DNA of 45,112 nucleotides from Arthrobacter sp. ISL-30 (GTDB lineage Bacteria; Actinomycetota; Actinomycetes; Actinomycetales; Micrococcaceae), in assembly GCF_018613855.1 (NCBI RefSeq), contig NZ_JAGGPK010000038.1, positions 1 to 45,112 of the forward strand. The letters are read 5' to 3'. The number at the start of each line of letters is the position of its first letter. The stretch's first letter is position 1. A program made the position numbers and the translations under genes. The notes beneath the pieces are model-generated. The model had not been told where the DNA came from, did not search any database, and saw only the letters and a program-made list of their open reading frames with translations. Below are positions 1-7,895 of the stretch, piece by piece.

Positions 1-42
1 CCGCGACTGTAGTACTAGGACCCTCATCGTCAGGCTGACACA

Positions 43-79
43 GCCGGCCGGGGTCTCGGGGGGAAGTTGCCCGGCCGGC
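43..79. repeat. GC-rich inverted repeat at left edge
   Basis: Ten-base arms GCCGGCCGGG (43-52) and CCCGGCCGGC (70-79) are perfect reverse complements around a 17-nt loop. No T-tract follows on either strand, so a factor-independent terminator is not well supported. The gene to the left is outside the window. The rest of 1-189 shows nothing that reads as a gene. Confidence 0.4.
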
Positions 80-189
80 CGTGGAGCCATAGAGAAATAG
101 TTACAGGGCAAAATCAAGAGTCAACTCTGAAAAGGCTCAAGACTACGCGAGGAATTCCGGGACCCCTGCCAGGCGGACTGAGCGGGTCG

Positions 190-1053
190 CTAGTCGCGCT
201 GATCGAGGATTCGCTGCGCATCCCGCTCGGCATCCAGTGTTCTAGGGTCCACAGTCTGTCCACTGAGGAATCCCGCCGTGTCTACGATTCGACGCAGTTC
301 CGCCACCGTCCGCGGCGTGCTCACACCCAGATGGGCCATCGCATGGCAGTTCGCGCAGAGGGGCACCAGGTCTGTGGTCGGGTCCAGCTGATATTCCTTG
401 CCGAGCTGGGAAACAGGGACGAGGTGATGCACGTGGATGAAATCCCTGCCGATCTCGCCATACGCCACCTCAAAGGAGAAGCCACATGCAGCGCAACGCG
501 TTCCATGGAATGCGATGCACGCCCTGCGAGCCTCCGGGCTGCGTTCGTAACGGATGACGTCAACGCGGCTGACGGCATCCGGCGGGTACGTGCCCGGAAC
601 CTGCTGGGTTGGCTCACCGACACTCTCCGGACCAAACTCGCGCCAAACACTGCGGATTCGTGGCTCGTCCACGGGATCGACCATGGTCCCGGAGCTCGAG
701 ATGTGTTCCCAGGGCACGCCGGGGACTACGGCCTCGAGAATGGCCGGTGGAACCTGATTGCCCAGTGGATGCAAGGCATCGAAGGAGATCCTGATTTGGG
801 CCTTTGGCTGGGCCTCCGCTGAAGAATGCGGGGGAGCGATTGGCTCCGAAATGACAATGCCGTGGCCGAGCAGTCCTTGACCAGGGGTTGCCTGCAGGAA
901 GATCCAGGACTCCATGCCTGGCACAATGCTCAGGTGGCGGTCAACTGCCCAATTGTCCAGCACCTGGCCGGCATCCTGGCATTGGGCAACTGCGGCGGTG
1001 TAATCACCGTCATTCCACCGATCAGGGTTCCACCCGAGAATGATCGCAGCCAT
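190..1053 (-). CDS. EVE-like/HNH endonuclease, candidate type IV restriction enzyme
   Basis: A 287-residue protein with two parts. Residues 1-137 look like an EVE/PUA-type domain: the protein opens with ILGWNPDRW, then has Trp35, SIVPGMESWIFLQ, GLLGHGIVISEPI and an SSG motif, the pattern of domains that read modified bases. Residues 180-245 form an HNH nuclease with zinc-type cysteines Cys187, Cys190, Cys233 and Cys236, the HVHH motif (His209/His210), Asn235 and His240. EVE-HNH fusions such as VcaM4I are known enzymes that cut DNA carrying modified cytosine; that role here is inferred from architecture. No methyltransferase gene is adjacent, as expected for a type IV enzyme. It lies next to a kinase fragment and a DNA ligase in an accessory stretch. 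The HNH call is firm, the EVE call moderate. Confidence 0.75.
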   Translation of the reverse strand: MAAIILGWNPDRWNDGDYTAAVAQCQDAGQVLDNWAVDRHLSIVPGMESWIFLQATPGQGLLGHGIVISEPIAPPHSSAEAQPKAQIRISFDALHPLGNQVPPAILEAVVPGVPWEHISSSGTMVDPVDEPRIRSVWREFGPESVGEPTQQVPGTYPPDAVSRVDVIRYERSPEARRACIAFHGTRCAACGFSFEVAYGEIGRDFIHVHHLVPVSQLGKEYQLDPTTDLVPLCANCHAMAHLGVSTPRTVAELRRIVDTAGFLSGQTVDPRTLDAERDAQRILDQRD

Positions 1054-1131
1054 AGCTATATTCTGCCGGGTGTGGGCCGCGGATGCGTGTCAGAAATCCG
1101 CGTGGTGCACTGGAACAGGAGCGGGCGGCGC

Positions 1132-1605
1132 TTAGTCCAGCGGCAGGGTGACGATTAAGGCCGTGCCTTCGCCGGGGGCGGTTTCAATCGAGAGGGTGCC
1201 ACCTGCTTCATGCACGGCGATGGACATGAGGCGGAGGCCAAAGCCGTGGTCCCCACGAGTGCGGGGAGCCTGGCTGTCAAAGCCGGAGCCGTTGTCTGTG
1301 ATCGCCAGCCTGATTCCGTGATAGACCGCCGCGAGCCGGATGGTGGCATCCTGCGCGTGCGCATGCTTGTACGTGTTGCTGAGGGCCTCCTGGGCCGCCT
1401 GGTAGAGCAGCGAGGCCGAGCGCGCCGAGATCTCAATGCTATGGTGCGGCGTCTCCCAGTGCACCCCGGTTCCGTCAAGTCGCAGGGGAGCAGTCAGCCT
1501 GTCGATGCAGCCGGCGAGCCCCAAGGCGTGGAAGTCAACGGGACGGTGGTCAGTGATGACGCCGTTGATGGCGGTGATCTCGTCCAGAGCTGTTGCTGTC
1601 TTCAT
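1132..1605 (-). CDS. Histidine-kinase ATPase domain fragment (NarL/LuxR-type HK)
   Basis: A 157-residue protein that is almost entirely a GHKL ATP-binding domain. The N-box EALSNTYKHAH is followed by ITDNGSGFD (G1) and HGFGLRLMSIAVHEAGG (G2), then the usual GEGTALIVTLPL ending. The first 40 residues resemble the second helix after the dimerization domain of NarX/DesK-type kinases. The helix with the phospho-accepting histidine and any sensor are absent. No response regulator is nearby. It may be a remnant of a two-component kinase or a stand-alone ATPase of the anti-sigma-factor kind; the kinase-type helix favours a remnant. AGGAAG about ten bases upstream supports the start at 1605. Confidence 0.65.
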   Translation of the reverse strand: MKTATALDEITAINGVITDHRPVDFHALGLAGCIDRLTAPLRLDGTGVHWETPHHSIEISARSASLLYQAAQEALSNTYKHAHAQDATIRLAAVYHGIRLAITDNGSGFDSQAPRTRGDHGFGLRLMSIAVHEAGGTLSIETAPGEGTALIVTLPLD

Positions 1606-1780
1606 GGCTCCTGCTTCCTTGCAGCCTTGGTGCTCTCTTCGCCGGCAGATCTTCCTGCCTTTTGAGCTTGAATAAAGAGTGGCCCACCATGCTCAAGGAT
1701 AGTCGGAGGTTATGTCGGTTTCGTCCTAGGTTTTGTCGAGAATTCAGCGAGCGCCGAGGCATGGACAAGCCAGGCTCGGC

Positions 1781-2872
1781 TCACTCCGGCCGTTTGTTTA
1801 GGTTTCCGTTATCCAGGACAGCTGCGAGATCAAACTTCACGGGCTCTTCCAACTGCTCGTAGGTGCACGATTCCGGATCCCGGTCCGGGCGCCAGCGTAC
1901 AAACTGGGCAGTGTGCCTGAACCGTTCTCCTTCCATATGGTCATAAGCCACCTCAACGACGCGCTCGGGCCGCAGTGGCGTGAAGGAAAGATCTTTGCCG
2001 GCGCTCCAGCGGCTGCCCTCGGCGTTCCGCGGTGTCCTGCTGCCTTCCTCCTGTTTGGCCCAGGCCCATGGATGCCCGTCGAAGCTGGTCACGAGTGGCT
2101 GGAGTTCCTCGAACAGTTCCTTCCGACGCTGCATCGGAAAGGCGCCTACCACACCCACACTCGCCAGCCGACCGTCGTCGGTATAAAGGCCTAGCAGCAG
2201 GGAACCGATCCGATCATCGCCGCTCTTGTGCAAGCGGTACCCGGCGACGACGCAGTCAGCTGTGCGCTGGTGTTTGATTTTGAACATCACCCGTTTGTCC
2301 GGCTGGTAGGTGCCATCCAGTGGCTTGGCCAGGATGCCATCAAGGCCGGCGCCTTCGAACTGGTTGAACCACTGTTCAGCGGTTCCCTTGTCCCGGGTCG
2401 TGGCCGTGAGGTGGATGGGGGCGTCCGCGTTGGCCAGCGCCTTCTCCAGGGCGCTGCGACGCTCCGCGAACGGCCTCCCCGTCAAGTCCTCATCATTGAG
2501 CGCCAGCAGATCAAATGCCACGAATTTCGCCGGCGTCTGTTCGGCCAGCAGTCTGACCCGACTGGCCGCGGGATGGATCCGTTGCTGCAGCGCCTCGAAG
2601 TCGAGGCGGTCCCCGGATGCGCCCACCAGCACGATCTCGCCGTCGAGAACGCAACGTTCCGGCACAGTGGCTTTGAGCGCCTCGATCAGTTCGGGGAAGT
2701 AGCGGTTCATGGGTTTTTCATTCCGGCTCCCGATTTCGATGTCGTCCCCGTCGCGGAAGATGATGGACCGGAACCCGTCCCATTTGGGCTCATAGCTCAT
2801 CGCACCATCCGGGATAGTGTTCACCGGCTTGGCCAGCATGGGTGCAATAGGGGGCATGATCGGGAGCTGCAT
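1781..2872 (-). CDS. ligC: ATP-dependent DNA ligase, LigC type
   Basis: A 363-residue ATP-dependent DNA ligase. Motif I is KWDGFR, with Lys30 the residue that would be adenylylated, in the context MSYEPKWDGFRSI. Further motifs are SRNEK (motif Ia/II area), LDGEIV (motif III), ILAKPLDGTY (motif IV) and FKIKHQRTADCVV (motif V). The C-terminal half is an OB-fold region ending in a WRPDRDPESC segment typical of mycobacterial LigC. No polymerase or nuclease domain is attached, unlike LigD. LigC enzymes act in accessory repair, for example base excision repair, while the essential replicative ligase is NAD-dependent LigA. It is divergent from the exported nuclease gene to the right. Confidence 0.88.
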   Translation of the reverse strand: MQLPIMPPIAPMLAKPVNTIPDGAMSYEPKWDGFRSIIFRDGDDIEIGSRNEKPMNRYFPELIEALKATVPERCVLDGEIVLVGASGDRLDFEALQQRIHPAASRVRLLAEQTPAKFVAFDLLALNDEDLTGRPFAERRSALEKALANADAPIHLTATTRDKGTAEQWFNQFEGAGLDGILAKPLDGTYQPDKRVMFKIKHQRTADCVVAGYRLHKSGDDRIGSLLLGLYTDDGRLASVGVVGAFPMQRRKELFEELQPLVTSFDGHPWAWAKQEEGSRTPRNAEGSRWSAGKDLSFTPLRPERVVEVAYDHMEGERFRHTAQFVRWRPDRDPESCTYEQLEEPVKFDLAAVLDNGNLNKRPE

Positions 2873-2950
2873 GAGGCTTATTCTTGCCGGGAGATCGACG
2901 CGGCGCCACCCGTTCCCTCCATCACGGCCGACCCATTTCGTAGCAGTTAT

Positions 2951-2974
2951 CTCATTTTCTCATTTTCTCATTTT
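2951..2974. repeat. Three tandem copies of an 8-bp repeat
   Basis: CTCATTTT occurs three times back to back at 2951-2958, 2959-2966 and 2967-2974, and is followed by CCTG. It is unusually AT-rich for this genome and sits in the 167-bp gap between divergent ligC and the DUF1524 nuclease gene. A unit of 8 bp can slip during replication, and a length change would alter promoter spacing rather than reading frame. Confidence 0.85.
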
Positions 2975-3039
2975 CCTGCGTGTGGCGATTCCAGCCTGCC
3001 ACCCGATCTCCGGATAGCCTGTACGGTGCCGCCGTAGAC

Positions 3040-3765
3040 ATGAAGGACATGACGATCACACGCACCGCAGCCACCAGGACCCTGACCTCCCTCGCCGCTT
3101 TGCTTCTTGCTGGTGGACTTGCCGGATGCGACGCCGCCGCCCAGGCCATGACGCTGCCCACGACGGCTGTCACCTCCGGACAGACAAGCCAAGCCTCCGG
3201 CGTCGACGTGCAGGCATCGTTGGCGCAGCTGGCCACTATCCCTGTCAAGGGCCGTGCACCGAAAACCGGCTATAGCCGAGAACAGTTCAGCGCCGCTTGG
3301 ACGGACATCGACCACAACGGCTGTGATACCCGCAACGACATCCTCGCCCGTGACCTGACGGACGAGACATTCAAGCCGGGCACGCACAACTGCGTCGTCG
3401 CAACCGGCACGCTGGCCGACAAGTACACAGGCAAGACCATTCAGTTCGTCCGCGGAACCGAAACGAGCTCCGCCGTGCAGATCGACCACATCATCCCTCT
3501 CAGCCTGGCCTGGCAGACCGGTGCTCAGCAGATCGGCGAAGAGCAGCGGAAGCAGTTTGCCAACGATCCGCTGAACCTCATGGCCGCCGACGGTCCCGCG
3601 AACATGGCCAAGTCCGATAAAGATGCCGCCACATGGCTGCCCTCCAACAAGGCGTTCCGTTGCGAATATGTCGCCCGCCAGGTCACAGTCAAGGCCAAGT
3701 ACAAACTCTGGGTCACGCAGCCCGAGCACGATGCGATCGCAGGAATCTTGAAGGACTGCGACTAA
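3040..3765 (+). CDS. Exported HNH nuclease, DUF1524 family, probable lipoprotein
   Basis: Read from the ATG at 3040, this is a 241-residue protein that begins with a lipoprotein signal: basic residues, a hydrophobic stretch and the lipobox LAGC with Cys30. An ATG at 3049 would also give a good signal; an in-frame ATG at 2980 would bury it and is not preferred. The mature part matches the DUF1524 HNH family: NGCDTRNDIL, then IDHIIPLSLAW with the catalytic-type DH, then NDPLNLMAADGPANMAKSDKD and a tryptophan segment. DUF1524 is the C-terminal nuclease fold of GmrSD-type enzymes, and small exported actinobacterial members are probably extracellular nucleases. Role in DNA uptake, feeding or competition is not decided by the sequence. 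No immunity gene is visible. Confidence 0.8.
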   Translation: MKDMTITRTAATRTLTSLAALLLAGGLAGCDAAAQAMTLPTTAVTSGQTSQASGVDVQASLAQLATIPVKGRAPKTGYSREQFSAAWTDIDHNGCDTRNDILARDLTDETFKPGTHNCVVATGTLADKYTGKTIQFVRGTETSSAVQIDHIIPLSLAWQTGAQQIGEEQRKQFANDPLNLMAADGPANMAKSDKDAATWLPSNKAFRCEYVARQVTVKAKYKLWVTQPEHDAIAGILKDCD

Positions 3766-4759
3766 TAGGTCCGCGGCTCAAACGGGGCCGGGTCATGTCC
3801 TAGTTCACGAATAGCGGCTACTACTTTTCCACGGTGCCAGTGGTTCGCTGCGAGGATTTCGTCGTGGAGTTCCCGCTGCCACAGCGGATCGGAGGGACGA
3901 TGACCCTCGTCAAGGATCGAACTATCTAGGGCGCGCCGAGCGGAGTGATCCAGCAAGTAGGCTTCCACCGAAGCTTCCTCTTCTTCAGTGAACTCCCGCT
4001 CAGAGCGGTATCCGTTGAGGAACTCACCGTAGAGCGTAGGTTGGAGGTCAGCCCCCTCCTCGCCATGTAGGGCACGAGTCGCACGTGCGACGTCGGAAGC
4101 AGCCGTGCCGTAGCCTGTTTCGTCGAAGTCGAATATCGCCACGCCTTCATTGGAGAAGCGGAGATTGTCGAGTTCGAAATCACCGTGCATTGTCACGTGT
4201 GTGTGCGCGGGTCTTGCAAAAGCAGGGAGCAGCTTATGAAGGAGTGCGAGCGGTTCAGCCGGCTTTCCGCTATCGGAGGGAAGGTCAGATTCAAAGCCAT
4301 CAGTGCGGGGAGCAGCTGCGTAAAAAGGGCAAGCGCCTGGCCCCACTCTCGGGCATGTTGCGGCGTGAGCGACGGTGCGTCGAGGGTGATGCCCGGGGCC
4401 TCTTCAACGAGCATCGCCGACATGGGGCCGAACGACGTGGTTACCGTTGGCACGCAGTCGCCAGACTTGGAGGGCAGAGGACGAGCGACCCAGAGGCCGC
4501 GGACATGGGGAAAGTCGCTGGCAAGTTGTGCTCCGCGCCGGAACCGCAGCGCTGTTTCTGTATCAGCAGGCACGAAGCGAAGAAAGCGACGTGGGGCCCC
4601 GGGGATCACGAAGACGTGGCTGGCGCTCGACCTCCACCATCGGGGGCTGCCGGGATCAAGATTCCATGCACGTCCGACGTCGTCGGCGATTTTCGAACGC
4701 CAGTCCGCATCCACGGATTCCTTGATTCGTCGGATCTCGCTGAGGGGCATCATCGACAT
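3762..4759 (-). pseudogene. Phosphotransferase (APH family) split by a frameshift
   Basis: Two overlapping pieces in different frames together make one APH-type protein of about 330 residues. The first piece starts at 4759 and carries the N-lobe, ending sensibly at WGQALALF. The second frame carries the C-lobe: MHGDFELDNL (the HGDxxxxN catalytic loop) and IFDFDE (the metal-binding DFD-like motif), ending at 3762. The two frames meet at a run of five A at 4322-4326 (five T on the coding strand); one more T would join them as ALALFYAAAPR without loss. This is either a real inactivating deletion or an error in a homopolymer. Family substrates include homoserine, choline and aminoglycosides; nothing here fixes the substrate. 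The gene is divergent from the YqeY-like gene. Confidence 0.75.
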
Positions 4760-4824
4760 ATCGTCGCATCCGAAGTGAGCGTCTCGGCGCTAATGTTGCT
4801 GGAAAGGACAAACTGAGGAGCGCC

Positions 4825-5289
4825 ATGACCACTTTGAAGGAGCGACTGCATGCGGATGTGATCGTCCACATGAAAGCCGGAAACCGGACAGCGCTGACCA
4901 CTGTGCGCAACGTGCTGGGTGAGATCGAGACACGCGAGAAGTCCGGCAAGACGCCCGTCGAGTTGGACGATACCCAGGTCACGGCCCTGCTGCAGAAGGA
5001 AGCTGCCAAGCGCAGGGATACCGCAGGCATCTACGCCGAAGCTGGCGAGGACGCGCGCGCTGCGGCGGAGATCGCTGAGGCTGAAGTCATCGAGGCGTAC
5101 TTGCCCAAGGCCTTGACGGCCGCCGAAGTCGAAGCGATCGTTGACGAGACCATCGCTGGCTTGAAGGCTGACGGCATGGAACTCACGATGCGCCAGATGG
5201 GTGCCGTGATGAAACCCGTTACCGCTGAAGTTGCCGGACGCTTCGATGGGAAGGCAGTCAGCGAGATCGTCCGCAGCCGCCTGGCCTAG
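4825..5289 (+). CDS. GatB/YqeY domain protein
   Basis: A 154-residue protein of the YqeY family, full length for the group. Typical segments are MTTLKERLHADV at the start, RTALTTVRNVLGEIE, then KEAAKRRDTAGIYAEAG, EVIEAYLPKAL and MRQMGAVMKPV. The fold is the tail domain also found at the end of GatB and related amidotransferases, where it binds tRNA; the function of stand-alone YqeY proteins is not settled. GAGGAG at 4815-4820 sets the start, and a TAATGT hexamer at 4791-4796 is a candidate -10, so this gene would have a short leader. It converges on the membrane-protein gene with a 20-bp gap. Confidence 0.9.
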   Translation: MTTLKERLHADVIVHMKAGNRTALTTVRNVLGEIETREKSGKTPVELDDTQVTALLQKEAAKRRDTAGIYAEAGEDARAAAEIAEAEVIEAYLPKALTAAEVEAIVDETIAGLKADGMELTMRQMGAVMKPVTAEVAGRFDGKAVSEIVRSRLA

Positions 5290-5309
5290 CAAACGGGCCG
5301 GGCGGCCGG

Positions 5310-6026
5310 TCAGCCCTGGAGCGCCTCGACTGCCCTGGCTGCAGACGCAATGCTGTCCCAGCCGCGGCGCCCGGCAGCCGCCGTCGCCGGCTCGATAGCC
5401 GCTCCCTTGTTCTGCAGGATCGCGACCAGCGTCGCGTTGACGACGTCCTCACGCAGCTCCCTCAACCAAGGACCATAGATGTTCGGCGTTACCGGGATTC
5501 TGGAGCGGATGGTGATGAAGTGGCCGCCCAGGTAAGCGGCCGCCATACACACCGCCCCTGTGAGGACGAGCTTCAGAATGTCATCCCTACTGGTCGCCAC
5601 AACGTAAACGGGCGGAGCGATCAGGGCGATGATGAGGCCAAGGCGCAGGAACATGATCTCCAGGGCGCTGCCTGAGGCGCGGCGCCGTCGCATGGTCTCT
5701 GCCAGGTGCTTGTCTCGGACGGCCTGTGCCTTGATTCGCCACTGGCGTTGTGACCCCAGGTGCAATTTGACCAGGGCTCGGGCCGCTGCGAGCTCCTCCG
5801 GATACGCCTTCCTCAGTTGCACCACAAGAGGGTTCTCCCGGTCCGCCCAGAAACTGGTGAGGCGGCGGTCGATGGCTGCCGCCAAGTGATCCAATCCCAG
5901 CCGGGCAGCGGCTTCAGGCGTTTCCTCGACGCGCAATGCATCACCCGGCGTCGGGGGAGAGGAGTGGTCGTCGGAACGTGCTCCGTAACGCGGCGATCCG
6001 TCTGTCAGGTTGTATTCGTTGTTCAT
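5310..6026 (-). CDS. Two-helix membrane protein of unknown function
   Basis: Read from the ATG at 6026 this is a 238-residue protein. An upstream in-frame ATG at 6110 would add a 28-residue serine/arginine-rich stretch that does not look like protein, so the later start is chosen; GGGAAC just upstream is a weak ribosome site. Residues 1-45 are polar and probably disordered. A helical basic segment follows (LRKAYPEELAAARALVKLHLGS), then two hydrophobic helices, IMFLRLGLIIALIAPPVYVV and LVLTGAVCMAAAYLGGHFI, then a soluble tail of about 80 residues. I do not recognise a family. It lies between a YqeY-like gene and tRNA-Leu. Confidence 0.7.
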   Translation of the reverse strand: MNNEYNLTDGSPRYGARSDDHSSPPTPGDALRVEETPEAAARLGLDHLAAAIDRRLTSFWADRENPLVVQLRKAYPEELAAARALVKLHLGSQRQWRIKAQAVRDKHLAETMRRRRASGSALEIMFLRLGLIIALIAPPVYVVATSRDDILKLVLTGAVCMAAAYLGGHFITIRSRIPVTPNIYGPWLRELREDVVNATLVAILQNKGAAIEPATAAAGRRGWDSIASAARAVEALQG

Positions 6027-6171
6027 ATTGTTCCCGTAACCGGTCCGGCTGCCGGCCATTCTGCTGCTGCATACCGGAAGGGACCGGCGGCTCTGCCGGC
6101 CCGCTGACAATTGTGCAACGTTGCTGGTTGCATCGGACTACGCGGACGCGATTGTTACGACCGGCAGGCAC

Positions 6172-6208
6172 AAAAAACCCCGGAAAATCAATGATTTTCC
6201 GGGGTTTT
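6172..6208 (-). terminator. Terminator of tRNA-Leu
   Basis: A long, near-perfect inverted repeat (arms starting AAAACCCCGGAAAATC at 6174 and closing at 6208) lies just past the 3' end of tRNA-Leu. Read on the minus strand the stem is followed by a run of six T (6177-6172). This is a standard factor-independent terminator. Confidence 0.9.
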
Positions 6209-6214
6209 CCCATG

Positions 6215-6297
6215 TGCGCGGAGGGGGACTTGAACCCCCACCCCCTTTCGAGGACTAGCACCTCAAGCTAGCGCGTCTGCCATTCCGCCACCCGCGC
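6215..6297 (-). tRNA. tRNA-Leu (anticodon GAG)
   Basis: On the minus strand an 83-nt class II tRNA can be folded. The acceptor stem pairs GCGCGGG with TCCGCGC with one G-U, the discriminator base is A, and the T-arm has GGTTCAAGTCC. The anticodon stem CTAGC/GCTAG closes the loop TTGAGGT, giving anticodon GAG (6262-6264 on the plus strand), which reads CUC leucine codons. A long variable arm is present, as required for leucine. The CCA end is not encoded. A terminator follows directly. Confidence 0.95.
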
Positions 6298-6580
6298 CGG
6301 TGGTGTTCGGAGCCTTCGTTTTGCGCCTCTCAGCGCTTCTCTTTCCTCCGAAGCAGCGAGAAAAACTCTAACACGAAGATCGGGAAAGGAAAAAATCGGG
6401 GCTGGTCAGGGCCCTTTTCCTATGCCTTTCCAGCAAACTCCAATTAAGGAATGGGACACGTCGGCACGGATCGATGGAGTGGTGGGTAGGCTGATGAAAT
6501 GCCGACCGGCAGCCGATCCCATCTACGGCGTCGAGCAGTTCCCAAGGGAGCTGCAGTCCAGCCAACCGAGGAGCCAAGCG

Positions 6581-7885
6581 ATGTCTGATGTCCGCCCTGA
6601 AGACGAAGTTGTCCGGATCTGCCAGGAACTGATCCAGATCGACACGTCCAACTTTGGCGACGGCTCAGGCCCCGGCGAGCGCAAGGCAGCCGAATACACT
6701 GCCGGTCTGATCAGCGAGGTTGGCCTCGATGTGGAAGTGTTCGAATCGGCTCCTGGACGCGCCAGCGTTGTCACACGCCTCGAGGGCGAAGACCCGAGCG
6801 CAAGCGCGCTGATAGTGCACGGCCATCTGGACGTCGTGCCCGCCTTGAAGGAGCAGTGGTCCGTTGACCCCTTCGGTGGAGAGCTGAAGGACGGGCTCAT
6901 CTGGGGCAGGGGAGCGGTGGACATGAAGGACATGGACGCCATGATCCTCTCCGTCCTGCGGAACTTTGCCCGGACGGGACGGAAGCCGAGGCGAGACATC
7001 ATCTTCGCGTTCTTCGCCGACGAGGAGGCGGGCGGAACCTTTGGTGCCCGCTACGCCGTCGATCATCGACCTGAGCTTTTCGACGGCGCTACCGAGGCCA
7101 TTTCCGAGGTTGGCGGTTTCTCCGCGACCATCGGCGGACAGCGCACCTATTTGCTGCAGACGGCGGAAAAGGGACTGAACTGGCTGCGTCTCGTTGCGCA
7201 TGGCCGTGCCGGGCACGGTTCGCAGATCAGCACCGACAATGCGGTGACGCGGCTCGCCGCGGCTGTAGCCAGGATCGGCGCCTACGATTGGCCGATCGAA
7301 CTGACGCCGACCACCCGGCAGTTCCTTGACGGGGTCAGCGAACTGACCGGCGTCGAATTCGATCCCGAGGACCCGGACAAGCTCCTGAAGGAACTTGGAA
7401 CCGTGGCACGATTCGTTGGCGCAACCCTGCAGAACACCACCAACCCCACCCTCCTGCGCGGCGGCTACAAGCACAACGTCATTCCGGAGTCGGCCGAGGC
7501 CCTCATCGACTGCCGCACCCTTCCCGGCCAGGAACAGCACGTCCTGGAGATCGTGAAGGAACTGGCCGGTGCCGGCGTCGAAATCAGCTCGGTACATAAC
7601 GACGTATCCCTGGAGGTGCCGTTCGCCGGAAACCTTGTGGATTCAATGATCGATGCCCTGCATGCTGAAGACCCCGGGGCAAAGGTCCTTCCATACACGC
7701 TCTCCGGCGGCACGGACAACAAGTCGCTTAGCAGGCTTGGCATCACGGGGTACGGCTTCGCCCCGCTGATGCTCCCGGCGGAGCTGGACTTCACAGGCAT
7801 GTTCCACGGCGTTGACGAGCGGGTCCCGGCCGACTCCCTGAAATTCGGGGCACGGGTACTCAACAGGCTGATCAGCAACTACTAG
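6581..7885 (+). CDS. M20/M25/M40 family metallopeptidase
   Basis: A 434-residue zinc peptidase of the M20 family. The start at 6581 is fixed by GAGGAG at 6568-6573; the open frame runs on upstream but that part does not resemble the family. Metal and catalytic motifs are all present: HGHLDVVP (His82, Asp84), GRGAVDMKD (bridging Asp114) and ADEEAGG (catalytic Glu148 and metal ligand Glu149). The dimerization domain follows around residues 200-320, then a late His near the end (MFHGVDE). Members include carboxypeptidases, dipeptidases and deacylases (ArgE, DapE). It lies 10 bp ahead of an acyl-CoA-dehydrogenase-like gene, so the two are probably co-transcribed. Substrate is unknown. Confidence 0.9.
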   Translation: MSDVRPEDEVVRICQELIQIDTSNFGDGSGPGERKAAEYTAGLISEVGLDVEVFESAPGRASVVTRLEGEDPSASALIVHGHLDVVPALKEQWSVDPFGGELKDGLIWGRGAVDMKDMDAMILSVLRNFARTGRKPRRDIIFAFFADEEAGGTFGARYAVDHRPELFDGATEAISEVGGFSATIGGQRTYLLQTAEKGLNWLRLVAHGRAGHGSQISTDNAVTRLAAAVARIGAYDWPIELTPTTRQFLDGVSELTGVEFDPEDPDKLLKELGTVARFVGATLQNTTNPTLLRGGYKHNVIPESAEALIDCRTLPGQEQHVLEIVKELAGAGVEISSVHNDVSLEVPFAGNLVDSMIDALHAEDPGAKVLPYTLSGGTDNKSLSRLGITGYGFAPLMLPAELDFTGMFHGVDERVPADSLKFGARVLNRLISNY

Positions 7886-7895
7886 GAACACCGTC

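Noticed and set aside
67..822. Long plus-strand frame at the left edge
   Set aside because: It is antisense to the HNH nuclease gene, shows no domain, and its composition follows the codon pattern of that gene.
1713..1732. Possible PafBC-type damage promoter (TGTCGGT followed by TAGGTT)
   Set aside because: The spacer is about two bases too short for the known pattern, and no plus-strand gene follows.
6215..6297. tRNA-Leu as an attachment site for an integrated element
   Set aside because: No integrase gene and no second copy of the tRNA 3' end was seen within the window.
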